From Symsagittifera roscoffensis (Eukaryota > Xenacoelomorpha > Acoela > Convolutidae), in contig NC_087062.1 of NCBI RefSeq assembly GCF_963678635.1, positions 9,966,670 through 10,030,669 of the forward strand: DNA of 64,000 bases, written 5' to 3'. Position numbers and translations under genes: made by a program. The notes beneath the pieces were generated by a model. It was not told the DNA's origin, did no database searches, and was given only the letters and a program-made list of their open reading frames with translations. The stretch's first letter is position 1. Each line of letters opens with the position of its first letter. Below, piece by piece: positions 32,422 to 45,290 of the stretch.

Positions 32422-33850
32422 AAGTATGACTTTGTTGTGATGCAATCTGAATTGGAGCCTGCACATTCTTTCAGAAGAAAGGGCGTTGTCCTAGACAACA
32501 TAGTTTTATACTATTCAAGTCCTAGTAGTATGGGAATTGTGCTGGTGAAGTGAATTTTTGCATCGCCTAGAACATAGTCATATTTTTGAAAAAGTTAGAA
32601 AATGTAGCCCACAAAGGTTCTACTATGCCCAATTTACTAGCGAATTTTAAGGAGGAAAAAAATTGCCTGGTATAAGTTTTCGGTGAAAAACTTTGAAATT
32701 TGTAAACAAATCAGTTATATATTTTTTCATCCCTTATCTTCTGAATAATACCTGTACCATCCTTGCCGTTAAATTTAAATTATTTGTGCAATGCGGATGT
32801 TCTATGTTCTATGTCCATTCAAGAGACTATGTTTCTGATTTTGATAAAGTTTATAATGATTATTTTAATTTTCAATGTTGTTTGCTCTGCTGGAAAAGTA
32901 ATTTCTCTAACATATGATTTGAAAAAAATATATATATATATACTCATTTGAATGGTTTAGAGTTCTGGCGACCTCGGGTTCACTCTCAGTGGGTAAAGGA
33001 ACTTTGAACCAGCTTATACGACTTCTATCAGATTAATGCAATAATTGTTCTATTTTTCTTGCAGACAATTAGATATATAAAAATATTTGTACTATTTGCA
33101 GTTTGAAATGATGCTTGAATAGGGTAGGCGCTCAGTGGGAATTTATTTTTCCCTTTGCCTGTCCTCTCCTTATAATGTGAAAGCCATTGTTTATTTATTT
33201 GTTTAAATTATTTATTTGTTTAAATTGTAAAAGAAATAGCTATTAAACGATGGTCTGCTATATTATTATTTGGAGAAATAAATTCTTCTTCTTATGTTGA
33301 AAGGATTTTCATTTTGATGTGAATAGAGCCGAAAACAAGACTGCTTGTACCAAGTTTTCAGTTCTGATGCCAGCAGCTCCGAATGCTGTTTCAACATAAT
33401 TGGTTTTTCATTTAATTTTATATGCCTAAAACTGATTTTTTTCAAAATCAAGCTCATCAGAGTTTCGCCAAGAGATATCTTGATTTGCTATCGGGAAAAG
33501 GTTCTTCATTTGATAAACGAGCTTGCGAGGGTAGTCTTATACGGACAGGTCATTTTTCAACTTTACCCGGATAGTACTGTGCAAATCTTATCAATGTCAT
33601 AATTTTTGAGTGAAATAATTATCCTGTTCTGAATAGAATTTGACGCCCGGAGCTCCAGCGCGAGATTGAAAGTTCTTAAACATGAGAATCAACACGTAAA
33701 CGCGACTTGTTTGAGCGCTATAATTTAATCATAATTTTAAATACTGAAATAATCTTAATAAACTCAAGTTGTGTTCGTCCGTACCTAGAATTAATTATGA
33801 CATTGACTTTCTTTAAAGAAAATGTTCAGAATTCTCTTGGCGCTTTTGTT
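32422..33850. other. Non-coding AT-rich region
   Basis: No gene is supported. A short (TA)n tract occurs near 32928-32942, and 'ttatttatttgtttaaa' is repeated twice near 33190-33230. Confidence 0.4.
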
Positions 33851-34610
33851 CCGACTTTCGAAGAAAATTGAATATTTATGCTTGGTGTGGTTTTTTTATT
33901 CAGTCAATTTTCGGCGATCGAAATCATAATTAGTACCAAAAAAAATCCATGTACCATTGAAGATTTCGACTACCTGAAATCAAATTTAAAAAGATATTTT
34001 ATCACCGATCATTTTTTGAGATTTTGAAAATTGCCAATTTGTCCGTGCTTTGGACCAATTTATGAGCGCTTTGTAGATTTTATCCATACTCCAGAAAGCG
34101 TCACGCGAAATATTTATGCGTGGCGAACTACGCAGCACAACAAAATCGTTTCAAATTAAATTAACGCTAGCTAATCGGTTGTATTAATTTCGTTTTTTTA
34201 GTCAATCAAAAATTACGCCATAATTCCTCTATCGATCACTGATCTACTCATATCAATGTGAGGATTTTACATAAATCAACAAATTAGAAAATGTTTTTTC
34301 TCCGAAAACTTATATAAATTATTTTACTTTTGTTTTATTTACAAAAAAGGTAGTTTTTACTAAATTAAACACCATTTTTCATTCGAAAGTTTTCTTTAAA
34401 CGTTTTAAGCATTTTTTGCAGATTTTTTTCATTTCGACTTTTCAAGAAAACTGAATATTTACGCTTGGTGTGGTTTCAGTCAATCTTCGGCAATCGAAAT
34501 AATAAATTATAACAAAAAATTTCTTTGCCCCATTGAAGATATCGACTCTCTGAAATCAAATTTTAAAAAATTATTTTATCTCCGATCATTTTTTGCAAAG
34601 TTTTGGGAGT
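33851..34610. repeat. Divergent partial repeats at the array edge
   Basis: Two divergent copies of a roughly 585-bp block: 'gaatatttatgcttggtgtgg' near 33869 recurs with changes near 34451, and 'ttgaaaattgccaatttg' near 34025 recurs at 34611. They resemble the ends of the larger units that follow. The stretch 34200-34243 is the inverse of 34980-35026 in the first full unit. Confidence 0.6.
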
Positions 34611-35006
34611 TTGAAAGTTGCCAATTTGATCATGCTCTTGACTAATTAAAGCGCGCTTTGTAGATTTTATTCGTACTCTGAAAGCGTTATGCGAATAATT
34701 TATGCGTGGTGAATTATCGCGCACAACAAAATCGTTCCAAAATAAATTTAGGGTAGGTAATCGGTCGTATTAATTTCGTACGACTCAATTTTTTACTTTC
34801 GATCTGATATTGCCCAAATTTTACAGTTTTTTTTGAAAACTTTTATTTCCCAAAAACTATTCGATATAGATTAAGGGGCAGTCGGAACATTCAGGGCTTC
34901 GCCTTGCATACGAGCAGTCTTGTTCTTTCTTCAAGTTTGTTTGGCTAGGTAAGAGGCTCTCGCACATCTAATAATACCAGTGATCGACCATGTCAGTCGT
35001 AGTTTA

Positions 35007-35455
35007 GGCGTAATTTTTGATTGACTAAAAAAGCCAAAAACGATCGTTTTTTGTGCTAACATTTTAAACCCCAATTTCGGAAAACAAATTGCGCCATTTT
35101 CATTCTGCTGAAATTCTTAAAATGTTTTCTCTTCATCATTTTTGACATAACCTCGACCCAATTTGAAGAAAAAGCGTTTTAAATTTCAATGCCTTTAGCC
35201 CGAATAGTTTATTTCAGCACTGTACAGTGCTGATTTAGATTATACGGAGAAAACTAATGAAACGTGAAAATTAAAACGCGCATTATGGGATTTTTGGTAG
35301 TCAAATAAAAATTACTCCAAATCTATTTGTTATTTTTAAATAGATGAAGCAATTTTTCTCAAAGTTTTAACAGTTAAATTGGTGCAATTTGTTTTGCAAA
35401 AGTTGGGCACAAAAACGATCTTTTTGGCTTTTTAGTCAATCGCAAACTACTCAAA
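35007..35455. repeat. Long degenerate inverted repeat inside unit 1
   Basis: The left arm (35007-35110) and right arm (about 35375-35455) pair: 'agccaaaaacgatcg' with 'cgatctttttggct', 'tgattgactaaa' with 'tttagtcaatcg', and 'aacaaattgcgcca' with 'tggtgcaatttgtt'. The centre is the palindrome at 35215-35232. Units 2 and 3 have the same arrangement. Confidence 0.7.
35215..35232. repeat. 18-bp perfect palindrome, unit 1
   Basis: CAGCACTGTACAGTGCTG is a perfect palindrome at the centre of the larger inverted repeat. The matching sites are 37364-37381 (one change, TATAG) and 39494-39511 (perfect). Confidence 0.85.
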
Positions 35456-38400
35456 ACCTATTTGTTTAGTTATTGATTAACCTATTTGTTCATTTCGAGC
35501 CTGATTAAAGCTGGATAAAAATCATCGCTATTGAATGATTTCATCAAATTGGACCTCGAGGAATAGATATCTTCGAAATATAAAAAAAAATTAAGAAGTC
35601 TTATTGAAAATTATCATCACACGGCGCAATTAAAAAATACAAGTAAACCAAAAACGTAAAAATCTCCAAAAATGCTAAAAACAAAGGCTCAGAATATTTA
35701 CTGCACGACAAAAAATTTCAAAAAATTAAAATTTTTTGTTGACTCAAAAAGTGAAAAAAACTCTTCATCAAATGAGTTTTCCTCAAACAGAAACATCAAT
35801 GTATTTTGAATTTGGTTAAGTAAGATGGTAATCATCAAGCAGGAAAATCCAACTAAATTTGCAGTTTTAATTACCTCCACCTTTGCCGCTGAAAAAAATA
35901 CACTAAAGGACAAAATTAACCGCAAATTTTACGTTTTCACTATCGAAAATGTCTGTTTTCAAGGATAATTTTCGACATAATTTTTTAAGAATTGAAACAA
36001 AATTTTTATATAGACGGAAAGCAATTCATCAGAACTACCCTCTATGAACTAATTCATTAGACTTAACTTTCAAATACTTAACTAATTTTCCGGGCATGTA
36101 AATGCCTGTTTTGCCATTTGCACTAATTTAATCAAAATACGTGAAACTACGCGATTGTAGAAAAGTTGTCACCCTGAACAATTGAGTTTTATAGCCTAGA
36201 AGATTTTTTTTCTCCGCCTAGCACAAGATTTTTTTCTCCGCGTAATTAATATAGAGTTCTCTCCGATGCAAATATTAGTGTAGTTGGTAAAAAACAGCGA
36301 TTTCAGACCCGAAAGGAAACTGGTAAGTCCTTTAAAGCAATTTTTGAAGAGCTTTGATCATTTGATCATTTACTGTTGGTATGAGAAAAGTTTTTGTCGC
36401 AACTCCCAATGATTGTAGTCCAAAATCATACTTGAAAATTTCACAGAAAGTTTTAGAAATCGTACTTGAAAAGTTTTGAAATCACTTCAGAGAAAAAAAA
36501 TATGAATGCGCTTAGTTTGTCCAATTTTGTTTTTTTTATATTACCAAGTGTTTTTTCATGTATTCAGAAAAGTAATGTAGTTTATCAGCCTGCATTCAAA
36601 AATTACGCTGTAATTTTAGGGGTTATTTTTTTCAAATGGTCAACTTTGGCGACAAAACAATATTTTTCACCAACGTTTTCTTCATATCCCAAAAAATGAT
36701 ACAGACACCCTGAGTTCGAATCTAAAAAATATTTATTCGTTTTTTAGTAAAAACGACAGTTTGAAAGTTGCCAATTTGATCATGCTCTTGGCTAATTAAA
36801 GCGCGCTTTGTAGATTTTATTCGTACTCTGAAAGCGTTATGCGAATAATTTATGCGTGGTGAATTATCGCGCACAACAAAATCGTTCCAAAAAAAATTTA
36901 GGGTAGGTAATCGGTCGTATTAATTTCGTACGACTTAATTTTTTACTTTCGATCTGATAATGCCCAAATTTTACAGTTTTTTTTGAAAACTTTCTTTTCC
37001 CAAAAACTATTCGATATAGATTAAGTGAGTCGGAACATTTCAGGGCTTCGCCTTGTATACGAGCAGTCTTGTTCTTTCTTCAAGTTTGTTTGGCTAGGTA
37101 AGAGGCTCTCGCACATCTAATAATACCAGTGATCGACCATGTCAGTCGTAGTTTAGGCGTAACTTTTGATTGACTAAAAAAGCCAAAAACGATCGTTTTT
37201 TTGTGCTAACATTTTGAACCCCAATTTCGGAAAACAAATTGCGCCATATTCATTCTGCTGAAATTCTTAAAATGTTTTCTCTTCATCATTTTTGACATAA
37301 CCTCGACCCAATTTGAAAAAAAAGCGTTTAAATTTCAATGCCTTTAGCCCGAATAATTTATTTCAGCACTGTATAGTGCTGATTTAGATTATACGGAGAA
37401 AACTAATGAAACGTGAAAATTAAAACGCGCATTATGGGGTTTTTGGTAGTCAAATAAAAATTACTCCAAATCTATTTGTTATTTATAAAAAGATGATGCA
37501 ATTTTTCTCAAAGTTTTAACAGTTAAAATGGTGCAATTTGTTTTGCAAAAGTTGGGCACAAAAACGATCTTTTTGGCTTTTTAGTCAATCGCAAACTACT
37601 CAAAACCTATTTGTTTAGTTACTGATTAACCTATTTGTTCATTTCGAGCCTGATTAAAGCTGGATAAAAATCATCGCTATTGAATGATTTCATCAAATTG
37701 GACCTCGAGGAATAGATATCTTCGAAATATAAAAAAAAATTAAGAAGTCTTATTGAAAATTATCATCACACGGCGCAATTAAAAAATACAAGTAAACCAA
37801 AAACGTAAAAATCTCCAAAAATGCTAAAAACAAAGGCTCCGAATATTTACTGCACGACAAAAAATTTCAAAAAATTAATATTTTTTGCTGACTCAAAAAG
37901 TGAAAAAAACTCTTCATCAAATGAGTTTTTCATCAAACAGAAACATCAATGTATTTTGAATTTGGTTAAATGAGATGGTAATCATCAAGCAGGAAAAACC
38001 AACTAAATTTGCAGTTTTAATTACCTCCACCTTTGCCGCTGAGAAAATACACTAAAGGACAAAATTAACCGCAAATTTTACGTTTTCACTATCGAAAATG
38101 TCTGTTTTCAAGGATAATTTTCGACATAATTTTTTAAGAAATGAAACAAAGTTTTTATATAGACCGAAAGCAATTCATCAGAACTACCCTCTATGAATTA
38201 ATTCATTAGACTTAACTTTCAAATACTTAACTAATTTTCCGGGCATGGAAATGCCTGTTTTTGCCATTTGCACTAATTTAATCAAAATACGTGAAACTAT
38301 GCGATTGTAGAAAAGTTGTCACCCTGAACAATTGAGTTTTATAGCCTAGAAGATTTTTTTTCTCCGCCTAGCACAAGATTTTTTTCTCCGCGTAATTAAT

Positions 38401-41027
38401 ACAGAGTTCTCTCCGATGCAAATATTAGTGTAGTTGGTAAAAAACAGCGATTTCAGACCCGAAAGGAAACTGGTAAGTCCTTTAAAGCAATTTTTGAAGA
38501 GCTTTGATCATTTACTGTTGGAATGAGAAAAGTTTTTGTCGCAACTCCCAATGATTGTTGTCCAAAATCATACTTGAAAATTTCACAGAAAGTTTTAGAA
38601 ATCGTACTTGAAAAGTTTTGAAATCACTTCAGAGAAAAAAAATATGAATGCGCTTAGTTTTGTCCAATTTTTTTTTTTTATATTACCAAGTGTTTTTTCA
38701 TGTATTCAGAAAAGTAATGTAGTTTATTAGACTGCATTCAAAAATTACGCTGTAATTTTAGGGGTGACTTTTTTCAAATGGTCAACAATATTTTTCACCA
38801 ACGTTTTCTTCATATCCCAAAAAATGATACAGACACCCTGAGTTCGAATCTAAAAAATATTTATTCGTTTTTTAGTAAAAATGACAGTTTGAAAGTTGCC
38901 AATTTGATCATGCTCTTGGCTAATTAAAGCGCGCTTTGTAGATTTTATTCGTACTCTGAAAGCGTTATGCGAATAATTTATGCGTGGTGAATTATCGCGC
39001 ACAACAAAATCGTTCCAAAATAAATTTAGGGTAGGTAATCGGTCGTATTAATTTCGTACGACTCAATTTTTTACTTTCGATCTGATATTGCCCAAATTTT
39101 ACAGTTTTTTTTGAAAACTTTCTTTTCCCAAAAACTATTCGATATAGATTAAGGGGCAGTCGGAACATTCAGGGCTTCGCCTTGTATACGAGCAGTCTTG
39201 TTCTTTCTTCAAGTTTGTTCGGCTAGGTAAGAGGCTCTCGCACATCTAATAATACCAGTGATCGACCATGTCAGTCGTAGTTTAGGCGTAACTTTTGATT
39301 GACTAAAAAAGCCAAAAATGATCGTTTTTTGTGCTAACATTTTGAACCCCAATTTCGGAAAACCAATTGCGCCATATTCATTCTTGCTGAAATTCTTAAA
39401 ATGTTTCCTCTTCATCATTTTTGACATAACCTCGACCCAATTTGAAAAAAAAGCGTTTTAAATTTCAATGCCTTTAGCCCGAATAATTTTTTTCAGCACT
39501 GTACAGTGCTGATTTAGATTATCCGGAGAAAACTAATGAAACGTGAAAATTAAAACAAGCATTATGGGATTTTTGGATTTTCAAATAAAAAATACTCCAA
39601 ATATTTATAAATGATGAAGCAATTTTTCTCAAAGTTTTAACAGTTAAAATGGTGCAATTTGTTTTGCAAAAATTGGGCACAAAAACGATCTTTTTGGCTT
39701 TTTAGGCAATCACAAACTACTCAAAACCTATTTGTTTAGTTACTGATTAACATATTTGTTCATTTCGAGCCTGATTAAAGCGGGATAAAAATCATCGCTA
39801 TTGAATGATTTCATCAAATTGGATCTCGAGGAATAAATATCTTCGAAATATAAAAAAAATTAAGAAGTCATATTGGAAATTTATCATCACACGGCGCAAT
39901 TAAAAAATACAAGTAAACCAAAACGTTAAAATCTCCAAAAATGCTAACAACAAAGGCTCAGAATATTTACTGCACGACAAAAAAATTCAAAAAATTAATA
40001 TTTTTTGTTGACTAAAAAAGTGAAAAAAAACTCTTCATCAAATGAGTTTTTCATCAAACAGAAACATCAATATATTTTGAATTTGGTTAATTAAGATGGT
40101 AATCATCAAGCAGGAAAAACCAACTAAATTTGCATTTTTAATTACCTCCACCTTTGCCGCTGAAAAAAATACACTAAAGGACAAAATTAACCGCAAATTT
40201 TACGTTTTCACTATCGAAAATGTCTGTTTTCAAGGATAATTTTCGACATAATTTTTTAAGAATTGAAACAAAGTTTTTATATAGACCGAAAGCAATTCAT
40301 CAGAACTACCCTCTATGAATTAACTCATTAGACTTAACTTTCAAATACTTAACTAATTTTCCGGGCATGGAAATGCCTGTTTTTGCCATTTGCACTAATT
40401 TAATCAAAATACGTGGAACTGTGCGATTGTAGAAAAGTTGTCACCCTGAACAATTGAATTTTATAGCCTAGAAGATTTTTTTTCTCCGCCTAGCACAACA
40501 TTTTTTTTCTCCGCCTAATTAATACAGAGTTCTCTCCGATGCAAATGTTAGTGTAGATGGTAAAAAACAGCGATTTCAGACCCGAAAGGAAACTGGTAAG
40601 TCCTTTAAAGCAATTTTTGAAGAGCTTTGATCATTTACTGTTGGTATGAGAAAAGTTTTTGTCCCAACTCCCATTGATTGTAGTCCAAAATCATACTTGA
40701 AAATTTCACAGAAAGTTTTAGAAATCGTACTTGAAAAGTTTTGAAATCACTTCAGAGAAAAAAAAATATGAATGCGCTTAGTTTTGTCCAATTTTTTTTT
40801 TTTTATATTACCAAGTGTTTTTTCATGTATTCAGAAAAGTAATGTAGTTTATTAGACTGCATTCAAAAATTACGCTGTAATTTTAGGGGTGATTTTTTTC
40901 AAATGGTCAACTTTGGCGACAAAACAATATTTTTCACCAACGTTTTCTTCATATCCCAAAAAATGATACAGACGCCCTGAGTTCGAATCTAAAAAATATT
41001 GATTCGTTTTTTAGTAAAAATGACAGT

Positions 41028-42289
41028 TTGAAAATTGCCAAACTGGCCGTGCCCTGAACTAGTTCGTAGGCAGTTTAAGAATTAATCCATGTTTATGGAA
41101 AAGTAAGCTTCATAGCGGTTGTTGGGAGAGCAAAATATTCAGTATTAGGATTTTAATATTCACAGTTTGTCAAACAGAATTTCATCAAAGCTCTTCAAAA
41201 CATTCGAGAATGTCGGAACTTTGAAAGATTTGTCTTGAAATAGATAACTTTATAAAACAGTATAAGCATTTAGATTTTTTTGACTTGGAGCCACGTGGCA
41301 TAGCAGAACTTTTTCAAATATTAGTTCTCTAACGTTACGATGACTTCACTTTCATCCGTTTTATTTAAACAAAACCCTTTTTTTCCGAAAAGTAACCACA
41401 TAAGTTTTTCATTGTTTTTTCCAAAGGCTATGAAAATTTTAGAACACTTTCCTCAAAAACTGCATAAATAAATCAATTTTTTAGGAGCGCACCAAAAATG
41501 AGATTTTATTAAGTCAAAGTTTTCCGAAAATTGCCCAATAATCGCTTTTTTGACCTGTTTTTTTGAAAAATTTTCTGCAGCGCACAAAAAATGTTCAAAG
41601 ACAGTTGATATTCCTTATATCTTTTTTTGACTTTCTCTGTGTTCATTTAGTTTTATCAGCTGACCACGTACAAAAACTACGCTTTTTGAAAAACAAAACG
41701 AAAAAACTTTCTTCTATAATTTTTAAATGAATGTGGCCGGAGCATTCTGAGCTAATTTCCAATCTTTTTTCGAAAATGTTTAAGCATAAAAGATTTTGCC
41801 ACTGTAAGGAGCGAAACAGTTTATAGAAAAAGCTGTTCAAACAATTTTACTACTTCGCATGACAAGCACTTTTTCGGTTAACAACGGAATCATATTTTTC
41901 GAATGTTTTGAAATGATTGCTGAAAACTCATTTTTTGATAGTTGGTTCAGTTTTTCGAACATTTCGAAATGGTTGCTGAAAATGAAAATTTTTTGTCATG
42001 CATTGCTATCATATTTGGATATTGAATGATAAACATTTTACATCCTGAACATATGAAAAGTATTGCGCGTTTAACATCCCAAATTGGCAAATCTTAAATC
42101 CCCATGACTCCGCAAATGTTAACAGATGATTATTTTTTTCAATTTTGAGCTCAGAACGGGTACCGTTTAAACATCCGACATGTAAGACATCGGAAAAACC
42201 AAAAAGTGCTGCAAACATCCGAAAAACAGCTTTACTAAGGGCAAAAATCCGACATTTTTCAAAAAGTAGGGCAAAGATCCGATTTCTAC
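41028..42289. other. Non-coding region with a relic of the hAT miniature family
   Basis: At about 41480-41600 blocks such as 'ggagcgcaccaaaaatg' and 'ctgtttttttgaaaaattttctgcagcgca' resemble the hAT miniature family, heavily diverged. From about 42160 short phrases like 'aaacatccgacat' and 'caaagatccgat' recur irregularly. No gene is supported. Confidence 0.4.
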
Positions 42290-42514
42290 CGTTCGTTTAA
42301 GAGATGTTATACTGGTCGATTGAAGGCGGATCGCCACGGTCGCGTCAACTTGCTGCGAGCTGTCCAACAGAGGGTAGGACTCAGTGAGAAAACTATAGCC
42401 GGTTATCGCTTCAAAGCGGCGAGTACCGCCCCCACCATCTACCTCAAATCGAGAGTCGGCTAAGTTGGAATCGGATAATTGATCTACGTCTTGTTTTTGA
42501 AATTCTAGCGTCAT
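42290..42514 (-). CDS. Possible first coding exon of an unknown gene
   Basis: From an ATG at 42512-42514 the frame encodes 75 residues (MTLEFQKQDVDQLSDSNLAD, then VDGGGGTRRFEAITGYSFLT) and reaches a donor AACG|GTAGAA in phase 0. GC content is visibly higher than around it, which supports coding. No membrane segment or known domain is recognised, and no second exon was found downstream on the minus strand. It could instead be a relic exon. Confidence 0.35.
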
Positions 42515-42990
42515 ATTTTTACATAATTATTATATCAGTTCGGATATTTGAGACAGCAGATGTTTGCACCAGAACCGCTCAGGACATCAATAGCTTTCAG
42601 ATGATATTAGAAAATCTTCATCAAAACTGGCTGATCAAAATGTCGAAAATTGTCTGGATAAAGAAAAACACCCCAAAAACAAACATTTCGTCACCTTTCT
42701 TTGAAAGTTGGAACAAAAAGTTACCCATTTTACCCAATAATAAAAAACAACTAAAACAACAAAAAAATGTGTCGATAAATCGCTCTGGCTTGTTTAATTT
42801 CAAGCGATTTGATTGCTGGAATAATTGAACAGGTCAAGAGCGTTCTTCAGTGCATCTGTGAACTCTAATGATGTACTCAGAAACGCCCATAGGTGCAGGG
42901 AAAGTTTCGTATGTGCTAAAATTCATTGCGACAATTTTTATCAGCCCAATTCAATAATTGACTATTAATACACTAAGCTATAATTAAACA
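42515..42990. other. Non-coding spacer
   Basis: AT-rich with no supported gene or repeat. Confidence 0.35.
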
Positions 42991-43238
42991 CAGGGGCGGA
43001 TCTAGGATTATCGCGAGGGGGGGGGGGCGGATTTTCAAAAAAAAGTCGAAAGTTTTGTTGACTTTTTTAGGTCGACCAAATTGATTTTTTGAGGTCCCCT
43101 ACACCCTATAAAGACTCCATTCGGCGCAGTTCAAATTTTTTGTGGCGTAGGCGAATTTCTGAAAAAAGGCGTTTTTAGGCACTTTTTGGAAAATTTTGAT
43201 AAAAAAATTGCGTTTTGTCGGCGCGCGCCCTCCGGAGT
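42991..43238 (+). mobile_element. hAT miniature element, 3' truncated
   Basis: It starts CAGGGGCGGATCTAGGATTA and follows the family layout ('aggtcgaccaaattgatttt', 'ttgcgttttgtcggcgcgcg') until about 43238, where similarity stops. The right end is missing. It contains a run of about 12 G. Confidence 0.65.
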
Positions 43239-43288
43239 TCTTTTGTTTGGTATAACAAAAAAGAAATGTATCAAAAAATGAATTCAAT

Positions 43289-43836
43289 TTACGTGCTTTG
43301 TGATCGATCAAAATTATTCATAAATTGAACTCCATACCGTAAAATCCAATTTCTATCAAAAGAATCATTTTTCTGCAGATTCAAAGGCAAAATTTTTTCA
43401 AAGTTGTTTAAAATGATATCAAAATTGGCACAATTTTGGTGCAGAAAGTTTCTAAGCAGTTCAAATTTTTGCAAATCTCCCTCAAGGTCATTTTCATCAA
43501 CAATGACTCGATAATACTGAAGTATTAATAAAGCCTTGTTTGGGAACCAACTTGATTCTGAAAGCAACTCGCAATGAAGGTATCGTGGCTTCGCCTGCAA
43601 TTTTTCCATCGAACCTGTCCAGTTTTGAATCGTCCGTTTTTCAAAGAGATCAAGAAAATACAAAAACAAGTCGGAATCTGCGACCCACGCAAGAGATCTA
43701 GTCGTGTTGATCATTTGCTCATAGCCCTCTCCATCCAGTAGTGTCAAATTATTGATGAAAGTTTTATTGAAAAAAGTCAGAATTTTGTTTTTGTCGTTCG
43801 AACTCTTTATCAGCCAGATTTTCAGGCAGGAGATAT
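43289..43836 (-). CDS. M1-aminopeptidase-like gene, last exon
   Basis: Acceptor ttttcaaag|AT in phase 1, matching the phase-1 donors of the exon at 44203-45155. It encodes DISCLKIWLIKSSNDKNKIL and so on to TAA at 43289-43291, about 183 residues. The pattern (INTTRSLAWVADSDLFLYFL, then a helix-rich end) fits the last helices of the ERAP1-type C-terminal domain of M1 peptidases, which forms a bowl over the active site. Similarity is weak and judged by pattern only. It lies directly downstream of the previous exon with an intron of about 370 bp. Confidence 0.5.
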
Positions 43837-44202
43837 CTTTGAAAAGTGAAAATGAACAATTTAATTTTTTAGACAAAAAAGGTTTGGTATTTAGTCTTTT
43901 AAGTTTTCGATTAAAAAAGACTTATGACTGCTTAATTTTTCGCAAAAATTTTTGTCACACAGCAACAAACAGTCAAAAAAAAAACCTGACAAATGTCATG
44001 GATATTATATAATCGATTATAATCCATCAAATCATGCGTGGGAGTTTTCAGATTTTCGCCCTTAAACTGGTTATTCTAAACTTAATTTTGTTTTCAAAAA
44101 AAAGATGTGTTTTGAAACACTTTCAGTTGCTGTTCGTAGAAATTTATTACTTTGTTTTAATATTTGGGCAAACTTAACTTTTTCGAATGCTATAATTTTC
44201 AC

Positions 44203-45155
44203 CCGTCGGCACACCTGAACTTTCAAATTTCTCTCCGATTAAATCCGGCGAACAATGACGCTCATCCAAAAAAGTCCCATGTTCCAAATAGTGCATACAT
44301 GACTCGATTTGGCTACATGAATCGCCAACTGCCAATCCATTCAAGAACTTCAGTTGATAAGGTCTGACTGTTTCCAAATGGCGTGCATCAACTTTCAAAG
44401 AAATAAGGAACTCGGAGTAAGTTTTTGAAGCCCAATTTGAGAAATTCTTATTCCTGGAAATGAGATATGGGAACCCGATTGACGCGTAGTAAATATCGTC
44501 GAATAATTTTCCCACAGGTCTTAGCTCATTATACCGAGAGATAAACTCAATGAGATAATCGAAGCTTATGTGAGCGTGTTTAGCTAAAACCATCATGTCA
44601 ACAGCAAAAAAGGACACTTTTGTTGTTTCCTCGGTCGAGTAATTGACGTATTCTTTGTAATTTTTGCAAAAATTATCATAAATGTTTGCAGGAAATTGAT
44701 ATAAAACAAACTCATTACGTAAATACACCATCTGAGAATTTCCAGTATGAGGTGGCAGAGAAAAATTTTCGTTCATACCTTTTCTTGTTAGCTCATCAAA
44801 ACACTGAAGATCAAAGTCACCTTCATATTCTAGAGAGCATTCGTGTTTACTTTTTGATAATGGACAAAAATGATGGACTTGAGTATCGATCCATGATTTA
44901 TTAACTCGGTCCTGGTAACTGATAATCGAAATTGATGAAGACGTTTTCTGTGACAAATTTATCAGTGAGCAAGTTGCTTCTTCGGGAAGATTCGATTCTT
45001 CAAAAACACATTTTTCAAAATTTCCCAGAAATTTATCGAGTTTCTGAGAAGTGTTCTGTAGGTATAGAAGACATTTATTGAATATTTGTTCCCTATCTCG
45101 AGCCAGATAACTCAAATAAAATGAATACTTGGCTGGGCATTCATCATGGTTGAAC
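44203..45155 (-). CDS. M1-aminopeptidase-like gene, C-terminal domain exon
   Basis: The acceptor is tatctctacag; alternative donors end the exon at 44215 or 44203, both phase 1. About 318 residues. The segment YLRNEFVLYQFPANIYDNFC, then VSFFAVDMMVLAKHAHISFD and ISRYNELRPVGKLFDDIYY follows the order seen in ERAP1-like domains (strand before 'YRV.Y', helices 'LLDDA..LA..G.L', 'E..YVPW'). Several Cys and N-glycosylation sequons fit an extracellular or luminal protein. The start is in phase 2, whereas the nearest upstream exon (54823-55293) ends in phase 1, so an exon is missing between them or the splice sites differ. No HEXXH zinc motif is present here. Confidence 0.5.
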
Positions 45156-45290
45156 CTGTAGAGATAATGAAACATTACAAAAATAACACTGAGTGAAGTT
45201 AGTTCGAGCATACATTATCTATTACGAGCAGTGAGTCAAAAAAGGGGATTGCGGCGATGAAAGGGTGGCAGGGTATTTGTGTTTCGGTAG

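Larger units (their letters stand above)
34611..41027. repeat. Three tandem 2.13-2.15-kb non-coding units
   Basis: The landmark 'ttgaaagttgccaatttgat' occurs at 34611, 36761 and 38889, and a divergent form at 41028, giving units of 2150, 2128 and 2139 bp. Copies are very similar, differing by substitutions and small indels; the third lacks a stretch near 39600. No shared long open frame exists. Each unit holds a long inverted repeat around a short palindrome (listed separately) and the paired 'tttttttctccgc' motif near 36205-36242, 38355-38390 and 40475-40515. Confidence 0.9.

Noticed and set aside
32088-32501. 137-codon minus-strand frame
   Set aside because: Antisense to the LINE reverse-transcriptase fragment at 31930-32421, which has family-like motifs.
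36466-36699. 77-codon frame in the 2.1-kb unit
   Set aside because: It is not conserved in the other two units, where it is broken by indels.
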